11,660 bases of DNA, taken from positions 1-11,660 of the forward strand of contig JAOTYN010000078.1 of assembly GCA_029861825.1 (NCBI GenBank), read 5' to 3'. Origin of the DNA: Cyclobacteriaceae bacterium (GTDB taxonomy: Bacteria; Bacteroidota; Bacteroidia; Cytophagales; Cyclobacteriaceae). A program made the translations under genes and the position numbers. This document shows positions 6,937 to 11,660 of this stretch, piece after piece. The notes below the pieces were generated by a model. That model saw only the letters and a program-made list of their open reading frames with translations. It searched no databases and had not been told where the DNA came from. The stretch's first letter is position 1, and each line of letters starts with the position of its first letter.

Positions 6937-7120
6937 TCACCCGATTGATTGCTATATGATGGCCTGGAAACTTAAGGCCAAGGGAATCACTGTTTATCGC
7001 AACAAATCTAAAAAAAGTCAGGTGCTGAATCAGGATGAATTGGAGACTATCCAATCCTGCTTCAGAACGGTACGGCCAACTGTAAAGTCTGTATGGAGTG
7101 AAAAGTTAAAAACCCCATAG
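6932..7120 (+). pseudogene. nrdJ: Remnant of class II (B12-dependent) ribonucleotide reductase
   Basis: An open stretch after a stop at 6929-6931 reads YMMAWKLKAKGITVYR, then SKKSQVL, and later RPTVKSV and EKLKTP before a TAG. This order matches the end of the catalytic barrel of adenosylcobalamin-dependent ribonucleotide reductases (AWKLG-x-KGITVYR, QVL), followed by the RP-x-V...K-x-KTP-x-G linker that leads into the C-terminal TSCPD domain. After KTP the family usually continues with a hydrophobic residue and G. Here a one-base shift at about 7117 would give IG, but that frame stops after nine residues (7142-7144). The large N-terminal part with the ATP cone and active-site cysteines and the C-terminal Cys-rich tail are both absent. 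It is therefore a fossil, not a working gene. Recognition is from memory of the family and needs a search. Confidence 0.6.
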
Positions 7121-7156
7121 GACAGGAAAACAGGTATTGGATCTAAAACATCAGAG

Positions 7157-8581
7157 TTAAACTTTCGATTTCTTCCATCCTCCTTGCTTGAACAGCCACA
7201 AAGTAAAGAGTCCCACCATGGTTTCTGAAATGAACACCGCCCAAAACACTCCGGAATGTTCCCAGTCCCATCTGATGGCAAGAAGGTAGGCCAGCGGTAT
7301 CTGGATCAGCCAGAAAAATACCACATTGATCTTGGTGGGGGTCTGGGTGTCACCGGCGCCGTTAAAGGCTTGCACAGATACCATCCACCAACCGTAGACA
7401 AAGTAGGAGTAGGAGAGGATCTGCAGCCACTCCCCACCAATTTTGATGACTTGGGCATTGTCAGTGAAGATACCCATCAACTGCTGGTTAAAGAAAAAGT
7501 AAACCAGCGATACGGCCACCAGGAAGATCATATTGTATACTCCAATTTGCCAAACCGACGACTCTGCCCGGTGCGGATTACCAGCCCCTAGGTTCTGACC
7601 TACCAATGTGGCCGCCGCATTGGACAAGCCCCAGGCAGGCATCAGGGTGAACAACATAATGCGCAGTGCAATTGTACTCCCGGCTACTGCTTCACTGCCT
7701 ACATCAGCCAGTATGCGCATGAGAAAGATCCAGGAGGTCATGGCCACGATCATTTGGCCCACTCCGCCCAGGGAGGTGCGTATAATGTTCAGGACGATTT
7801 TGGCATTCCAATAAAATTGTGCCCAGGTGATCTTAATGTGCTTACCGCCGCGGACCAATACCCACACTTGGGTAGCTACCCCAACACCCCTGCCAATATT
7901 GCTGGCAATGGCTGCTCCTTCAATACCCAGAGCCGGGATAGGACCCCAGCCAAAGATTAAAAGGGGATCCAAAATGATATTGATGCCATTGGCTATCCAA
8001 AGCACACGCATAGCCATAGCGGCATCTCCGGCTCCCCGGAAAATGGCATTGATCACAAACAACAACATAATAACACCATTACCGCCCAGCATCCATTGTA
8101 TATAGGGGTAGCCGTTCTCAAGAGCCCACTGATCCGCTCCCATGAGGGCTAATAATTCTTTCCCAAATAAGATCCCGGCTATGGAAAAAGGAATGCAGGT
8201 TAGAATAGCCAGGAATATAGCCTGTAAGGCGGTGATTCCTGCTTCTTTCTTTTTCTTTTCCCCTATGCGTCGGGCTACAATGGCGGTAACTGCCATTGAC
8301 AGACCAATATCGATGGAGTATAACAGATATAAATAGGTTTATGTCAGTCATAACGTAGCCACCGCGGAAGGGCCTAGCTTGCCCACAAAGTAAATGTCCA
8401 CCACCGCAAAGGTGGATTCCATCACCAGTTCCAGTATCATGGGAACGGCCAGCAAGAAGATGGCTTTTTTTAGATCGATCTTGGTATAATCCGCATCCGT
8501 ACCCCTGATAGCATCTTTCAATTGCTGCCAAACTGAGGTGGAGGAAGCAGTTGTTTGTTCTGTAGTTGATTGCTGGTTCAT
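7157..8581 (-). pseudogene. MATE family efflux transporter interrupted by two in-frame stop codons
   Basis: Read on the - strand from ATG at 8581, the frame encodes 474 codon positions of a 12-helix MATE (multidrug and toxin extrusion) inner-membrane antiporter. The N-terminal part has IFLLAVPMILELVMES and VVDIYFVGKLGPSAVAT, both typical of helix 1 and 2. After two stop codons (TGA 8350-8348 and TAA 8341-8339) the same frame continues with TYLYLLYSIDIGLSMAVTA, IFRGAGDA, GIEGAAIAS, NAAATLVGQNLGAG and AFNGAGDTQTPT, all MATE-typical. The expected residues at the stops are G (GGA) and E (GAA), so each stop is one G-to-T change. There is no frameshift. An ATG at 8296 could start a product lacking the first two helices, unlikely to work. 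Recent inactivation or base-calling error are both possible. Confidence 0.85.
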
Positions 8582-8758
8582 GGTTTAATGTCGACGCAAT
8601 GCAAGGTTGGCAAAAGTTTGCATAGGAGCAAACGATCCCATGCTGACAATAGTTGCCGTGAAACGCTTCATCAGGATGTGCTCTTTAAAAAACTACCGGG
8701 AAATAGGTCCTTTTAAAGAAAAATTTTGGGTAAATTATATAAAAATCGACCTAGTGAA
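8582..8758. promoter_or_regulatory. Divergent promoter region with GCAAA/TTTGC half-sites
   Basis: The 177 bases between the MATE pseudogene (- strand) and the membrane protein gene (+ strand) must hold both promoters. GCAAA (8610-8614), TTTGC (8617-8621) and GCAAA (8628-8632) form two overlapping inverted repeats sharing the central half-site, 29 to 51 bases before the MATE start. On the + side the last 50 bases are A/T-rich, but I see no convincing Bacteroidota -7 (TAnnTTTG) element at good spacing. Confidence 0.4.
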
Positions 8759-9271
8759 ATGAAAACGGTAACCCTGCCTCAGCACTGGTGGGATCGGCTG
8801 CAATTTAAGGCGGTATTGGTCTTTGTAGCAGTCAGTTTCCTGCTGCCCTTTTTGATGCATTTTATTCCACCGGTCAACGGCCTGCCCATCGGAGTAAAGT
8901 TGCTTCCCATATTTTATGCACCTTTTATTGCTGCCTACCTATATCGATACCACGTATCGTTGCTGGCTGCCATTTCTGCACCCGCGCTCAATTACCTGGT
9001 TACGGGCTTCCCCCAAGGGGATATGCTGTTGACCCTTTCTCTGGAATTGGTATTGTTTGTCAGTGTGGTGTGGTTCCTGAGAAATTCACCAGGTTTGCTA
9101 AAGGGATTAGCTGCTGTGGTGGCCTATGTACTGGCTTTGAGTGTTACTGCCTTGATCTTGGGAAATCCCGCAAGTGATTTCGTGATTCAAGCACTGTCGA
9201 ATGGCTGGATGGGAGTGTTAGTGCTGCTGGTCATTAATCTGTTTATTCTTAAATTTCAGAAGCATAAATAG
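8759..9271 (+). CDS. Small multi-helix membrane protein, ECF-transporter S-component-like
   Basis: This 170-residue integral membrane protein has five or six predicted helices: about 17-37, 45-63, 65-82, 88-107, 114-134 and 148-166. The middle part (LPIFYAPFIAAYL, then APALNYLVTGFPQGDML and LELVLF) resembles the vitamin-binding S components of energy-coupling factor transporters, in which a P-rich stretch and an LLTG-x-P loop follow the third helix. That assignment is by pattern only. I chose ATG 8759 rather than TTG 8726 because the extra 11 residues (GKLYKNRPSE) are polar and dispensable. Its stop is 6 bases before the phosphoribosyltransferase gene, so the two are probably co-transcribed and may serve uptake and salvage of the same nucleobase-like compound; this is inference. 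No ECF ATPase genes lie in the window. Confidence 0.7.
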   Translation: MKTVTLPQHWWDRLQFKAVLVFVAVSFLLPFLMHFIPPVNGLPIGVKLLPIFYAPFIAAYLYRYHVSLLAAISAPALNYLVTGFPQGDMLLTLSLELVLFVSVVWFLRNSPGLLKGLAAVVAYVLALSVTALILGNPASDFVIQALSNGWMGVLVLLVINLFILKFQKHK

Positions 9272-9277
9272 CTAGAT

Positions 9278-9703
9278 ATGATAGAGTTATCATTTAGTGA
9301 TATAAGTGAAAGATTAAAAAATTTTAGTTTTCCGGATATAGACTTGGTAGTAGGGATTGCTACCGGCGGTGTGGTACCGGCCAGTCTCATTGCACATCAG
9401 CTGCAATGCCCTTTGCGGATATTGACCATCAACTACCGAGACCAAGAGAACACTCCATTGTATGACGCACCAATGTTGATGAAAGAACTCCCGGAGATAC
9501 CCCAACAGACCCACATATTGCTGGTTGATGATGTTTCGGTGACCGGCAGAACGCTCCAGCTGGCAAAATCCTTATTGAAAGGAAATGCAGTAACTACCTT
9601 TACTCTGAAGGGCAAGGCCGAACTGGTGCTCTTCCCTCAAATTGCAGAATGTGTTAACTGGCCCTGGAAGGCCCATCAAATCAGTTATGAACGATCGACG
9701 TGA
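9278..9703 (+). CDS. Phosphoribosyltransferase (purine-type)
   Basis: This 141-residue type I phosphoribosyltransferase transfers ribose-5-phosphate from PRPP to a base. It has the PRPP-binding loop LLVDDVSVTGRT (81-92) with the two acidic residues Asp84-Asp85, and the earlier VVGIATGGVVPA loop (24-35). Near the C-terminus, LKGKAELV (110-117) followed by NWPWK (127-131) resembles the xanthine/hypoxanthine-guanine group, where a Lys and an aromatic residue grip the purine. Length (141) is a little short of typical Gpt (about 150). The gene follows the membrane protein by 6 bases and overlaps the next gene by 17 bases, a sign of translational coupling. Orotate or uracil specificity is less likely but not excluded. 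Confidence 0.82.
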   Translation: MIELSFSDISERLKNFSFPDIDLVVGIATGGVVPASLIAHQLQCPLRILTINYRDQENTPLYDAPMLMKELPEIPQQTHILLVDDVSVTGRTLQLAKSLLKGNAVTTFTLKGKAELVLFPQIAECVNWPWKAHQISYERST

Positions 9704-10673
9704 ATTTTTGAAATATCTGGCTGGACTAACGGCGTCACTAGTATTACCCACGGATGGCTTGGCCCACGAGCTTTCTAGGGATCAATTGGGAAACCTCTTG
9801 CCGCAGCGCATCTTAGGCCGTACCGGTGAGAAAGTCACCATGCTGGGGCTGGGAGGCTGGCACATTGGACGTATGAGTGAATCAGAGGCCCAGAAGACCT
9901 TGGAGGTTGCCCTGGAAGGGGGGGTACGATTTTTCGATAGCGCGGAATCCTACCAGGCGGGCGGCAGCGAACGGCGACTGGGCAAGCTACTGGTACCCAA
10001 ATACCGGGAAAAGGTGTTTATCATGACCAAGTCCACGGCTACTACTGCCAAAGGCGTGCGACAGCACCTGGAAGATTCTCTTAGGAGATTAAACACGGAT
10101 TACCTGGATCTTTGGCAGGTGCATGCGGTAACCTCAACCCGGGATGTGGACCATAGGATTGCCAATGGTGTGTTTGAGGTCATACAGGAAGCCAAAGCCA
10201 GCGGCAAGACCCGCTATATTGGATTTACTGGTCATAGCAACCCCCAGGCACATGCCCAGGTGTTGAAGCGCAGCGACATTTTCGATACTTGTCAGATGCC
10301 CGTCAACCTGGCCGATCCCACTTACAATAGTTTTATAAAAAACATTATGCCAAAACTGGTTGATCGCAAGATCGGGGTGCTGGCTATGAAGACCCTGGCC
10401 AACGGGGGATTTTTTGGAGGCAGTCGTCAAGGACAGCATGGTAACAAACCCAAGATCATTCCCGACCGAGTGAGTATTGAGGAAGCGCTGCATTTTGTGT
10501 GGTCATTACCGGTAAGTGTGCTGATCACCGGGCCTGACGACGCCCGGCAAATGCAGGAGAAAGTAGATTTGGCCAGATCCTTTTCCAGTATGGACACCTC
10601 CCGTCGCCAGCAGTTGATAGATAAAATAGCCGACCTGGCGCAGCAGGGAAGTGTGGAGTATTATAAAACCTAG
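9687..10673 (+). CDS. Tat-exported aldo/keto reductase
   Basis: This is a 328-residue aldo/keto reductase with an N-terminal twin-arginine signal. ATG 9687 gives MNDRREFLKYLAGLTAS, with RREFLK followed by a hydrophobic stretch and a likely cut near residue 26 (DGLA). An in-frame ATG at 9642 would put 15 polar residues in front and spoil the signal, so I reject it. The chosen start lies inside the phosphoribosyltransferase gene (17-base overlap). The catalytic tetrad is complete: Asp84 (FFDSAESY), Tyr89, Lys115 (MTKST) and His146 (WQVHAV). The TIM-barrel order is normal. Export by Tat suggests folding with bound NADP(H) before transport and action on a periplasmic sugar or carbonyl; the substrate is unknown. 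A second Tat protein follows after 297 bases. Confidence 0.88.
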   Translation: MNDRREFLKYLAGLTASLVLPTDGLAHELSRDQLGNLLPQRILGRTGEKVTMLGLGGWHIGRMSESEAQKTLEVALEGGVRFFDSAESYQAGGSERRLGKLLVPKYREKVFIMTKSTATTAKGVRQHLEDSLRRLNTDYLDLWQVHAVTSTRDVDHRIANGVFEVIQEAKASGKTRYIGFTGHSNPQAHAQVLKRSDIFDTCQMPVNLADPTYNSFIKNIMPKLVDRKIGVLAMKTLANGGFFGGSRQGQHGNKPKIIPDRVSIEEALHFVWSLPVSVLITGPDDARQMQEKVDLARSFSSMDTSRRQQLIDKIADLAQQGSVEYYKT

Positions 10674-10682
10674 GGTCTGGTC

Positions 10683-10706
10683 ACTAAAAGCAGAGTTTTA
10701 GTTTTT
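10683..10706 (+). terminator. Possible terminator after aldo/keto reductase gene
   Basis: ACTAAAA (10683-10689) pairs with TTTTAGT (10696-10702) around the loop GCAGAG, and the T run continues to 10706. It starts 9 bases after the stop codon. The stem is A/T-rich and thus weak, but position and T run suit a rho-independent terminator. Part of its 5' arm can pair instead with 10736-10744. Confidence 0.4.
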
Positions 10707-10712
10707 GCTTCG

Positions 10713-10749
10713 CCCCTGTCGCGAGCAGGCTTGTACTGCTTTTAAGGGG
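10713..10749 (+). repeat. Nested inverted repeat CCCCT...AGCAG...CTGCT...AGGGG
   Basis: The outer arms CCCCT (10713-10717) and AGGGG (10745-10749) enclose AGCAG (10724-10728) and CTGCT (10736-10740) around a 7-base loop, followed by TTTT. CTGCTTTTA (10736-10744) also complements TAAAAGCAG (10685-10693) perfectly over nine bases, so this hairpin and the one at 10683-10702 compete with a long-range pairing. Confidence 0.4.
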
Positions 10750-10970
10750 TTTATGGAGAGGTTTTAATTTCTCTTAAAAATTCTCAACTTACTCCATGCT
10801 TGATAAATTCCACTACTTTTAATGCTTGCGTGATAGCCGTTAAATTTGCTCTAGATGAACTGGATGCCATGGTGGAGCTAAGATCCACCCCATAATTTTG
10901 AACATTTTTAAGGCTTATTTTATCTGAATTTCATAGCTTGAATATATAATCCCACCTAAATCATATAATT

Positions 10971-11660
10971 ATGGATAACAGGAGAAGCTTTCTAAAAAAA
11001 TCCTTGGCCGCCGGGTCTTTTTTAGGCTTAGGTTTTGGAACGGCAGTAACTGCGGAAGAATTCAACTCAAGAATAGCAACACTGCCCCAGGCCATGGGAA
11101 GCACTGTTATGGGGTTACGGGTAGAGCCCATAAAACAAGTAAGAGTGGGCGTTATAGGCCTGGGTATGCGAGGACAGGGTCATGTACGCTTACAGGATGC
11201 TCTGTTTCCCAAAGCCAAAATCGTAGCTATTTGTGATATCCGGGAATCAAAAGTAAATGAGGCATTGGCCTCCTTAAAAGAAACCAATAAGCAGAAACCC
11301 ACCACCTACTCTGGTCAGGAAGATTCCTGGAAGGAGCTGGTAGAGCGGGACGACCTGGACTTAGTACTGGTAATCACTCCCTGGCTGTTACACGCACCCA
11401 TGGCCAAATACGCTATGGAACAAGGTAAGCATGTAGCGGTAGAAGTGCCTTTGGTCACCAACCTGGAGGACACCTGGGACCTTATCAATACCGCCGAGCA
11501 GACCCGGAAAAACTGTATGATGCTGGAAAATGTTTGCTACGGTGATGAAGAACTGTGGTTGCTCAATATGGCTCAGCAGGGAGTTTTCGGGGAGCTTACT
11601 TATGGGGAAGCCGCCTATAACCACGATCTTCGGGAGCTGTTCATGCAAGACAAATACTAC
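10971..11660 (+). CDS. Tat-exported Gfo/Idh/MocA-fold protein, GH109-like (alpha-N-acetylgalactosaminidase type), 3' end cut by window
   Basis: The frame from ATG 10971 runs open to the last base (230 codons), so this is the N-terminal half of a longer protein (GH109 members are about 430-470). MDNRRSFLKK followed by a glycine-rich hydrophobic stretch is a twin-arginine signal. The NAD-binding Rossmann part has VGVIGLGMRGQGH (59-71) and ICDI (87-90). TPWLLHAPMA (136-145), GKHVAVEVP (152-160) and CMMLENVCYG (182-191) match GH109 closely. In ordinary Gfo/Idh/MocA dehydrogenases the motif is EKP with a catalytic Lys; here it is EVP, as in GH109, which uses NAD to cleave alpha-linked N-acetylgalactosamine by a redox-elimination route. 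The catalytic C-terminal part is mostly outside the window, so activity cannot be checked. It probably acts on exported or host/algal glycans in the periplasm. Confidence 0.85.
   Translation, partial: MDNRRSFLKKSLAAGSFLGLGFGTAVTAEEFNSRIATLPQAMGSTVMGLRVEPIKQVRVGVIGLGMRGQGHVRLQDALFPKAKIVAICDIRESKVNEALASLKETNKQKPTTYSGQEDSWKELVERDDLDLVLVITPWLLHAPMAKYAMEQGKHVAVEVPLVTNLEDTWDLINTAEQTRKNCMMLENVCYGDEELWLLNMAQQGVFGELTYGEAAYNHDLRELFMQDKYY

Larger units (their letters stand above)
6814..7156. other. Gap between convergent genes: hairpins and a gene fossil
   Basis: This 343-base stretch separates the methyltransferase from the convergent MATE pseudogene. It contains two adjacent hairpins (6869-6899 and 6911-6936) and a ribonucleotide reductase remnant (6932-7120). 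The last 36 bases show no further coding signal. No complete gene is present. Confidence 0.6.
10674..10970. other. Structured gap between two Tat-substrate genes
   Basis: This 297-base stretch has no convincing gene. Its first 80 bases hold overlapping inverted repeats that can fold in two exclusive ways (listed separately). The middle is plain sequence with a short - strand open frame of unclear meaning (10784 to about 10920). The last 80 bases are A/T-rich; TTTG at 10897-10900 followed by TATTTTAT at 10916-10923 is a weak candidate promoter with spacing shorter than usual for Bacteroidota. Confidence 0.5.

Noticed and set aside
7256..8105. Several + strand frames antisense to the MATE gene
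   Set aside because: They are rich in Pro, Ile and Thr as expected for the complement of membrane-protein codons and show no domain or start signals.
8118..8531. 137-residue - strand frame within the MATE gene
   Set aside because: It lies in a different frame from the conserved MATE residues and has no family-like features; it is a shadow frame. The MATE frame itself continues through the two stops without a shift.
8726..8758. TTG-initiated extension of the membrane protein by 11 residues
   Set aside because: The extension is polar and unlike the membrane family; ATG 8759 is a normal start with a fitting N-terminus.
9642..9686. Upstream in-frame ATG for the aldo/keto reductase
   Set aside because: It would bury the twin-arginine motif behind 15 extra residues and lengthen the overlap with the phosphoribosyltransferase gene to 62 bases.
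10784..10920. Short - strand open frame (about 45 codons) ending in QALKVVEFIKHGVS
   Set aside because: It has no recognisable family, no ATG before residue 18 or so, Ser-rich composition and no ribosome binding site. It could be a gene scrap, but nothing supports that without a database search.
1..11660. CRISPR array, tRNA, rRNA, insertion sequence or defence/toxin system
   Set aside because: I found no regularly spaced repeats, no cloverleaf-like segments, no terminal inverted repeats flanking a transposase frame, and no defence-type domains among the proteins.

Overview
The window looks like a piece of a Bacteroidota chromosome, most likely from the Cytophagales side of the phylum. This is inference from style, not from a marker gene: moderate GC, AT-rich leaders with almost no Shine-Dalgarno sequences, two twin-arginine (RR-x-FLK) exported proteins, and a GH109-like exported protein at the right edge. 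No rRNA, tRNA, CRISPR array, intact transposase or phage gene is visible.

Left part (1-6813, all + strand). The window opens inside a LonB-type Lon family protease that runs in from the left. It is followed by a long-chain/medium-chain acyl-CoA ligase (TTG start) and, 15 bases later, a Glu/Leu/Phe/Val-type amino acid dehydrogenase. After a 261-base gap come a dodecin, a dienelactone-hydrolase-like alpha/beta hydrolase, two tandem DUF2267 paralogues and a SAM-dependent methyltransferase. Protease, acyl-CoA ligase, flavin-buffering dodecin, small hydrolase and DUF2267 proteins together resemble the stress or energy-limitation islands seen in many bacteria. Two FNR/ANR-like dyads, upstream of the acyl-CoA ligase and of dodecin, fit that reading but are unproven.

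Middle part (6814-8581) is a decaying segment. The 343-base gap after the methyltransferase holds two hairpins and a 5'- and 3'-truncated remnant of a class II (B12-dependent) ribonucleotide reductase. Convergent to it on the - strand is a MATE efflux transporter whose frame is intact except for two nonsense codons three codons apart (TGA and TAA). Each can be explained by a single G-to-T change from the family-typical codon.

Right part (8582-11660, + strand). A short divergent promoter region with three GCAAA/TTTGC half-sites precedes a compact putative operon: a small multi-helix membrane protein resembling ECF-transporter S components, a purine-type phosphoribosyltransferase 6 bases downstream, and a Tat-exported aldo/keto reductase whose start lies inside the phosphoribosyltransferase gene. 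The next 297 bases hold inverted repeats that can pair in two mutually exclusive ways. The window ends inside a second Tat-exported protein, a Gfo/Idh/MocA-fold protein of the GH109 (alpha-N-acetylgalactosaminidase-like) type, cut by the right edge.

I see no clearly new molecular system. The strongest unusual points are the double-nonsense MATE gene, the ribonucleotide reductase fossil, the dodecin/hydrolase/DUF2267 stress cassette with FNR-like dyads, and the alternative-pairing leader between the two Tat substrates.
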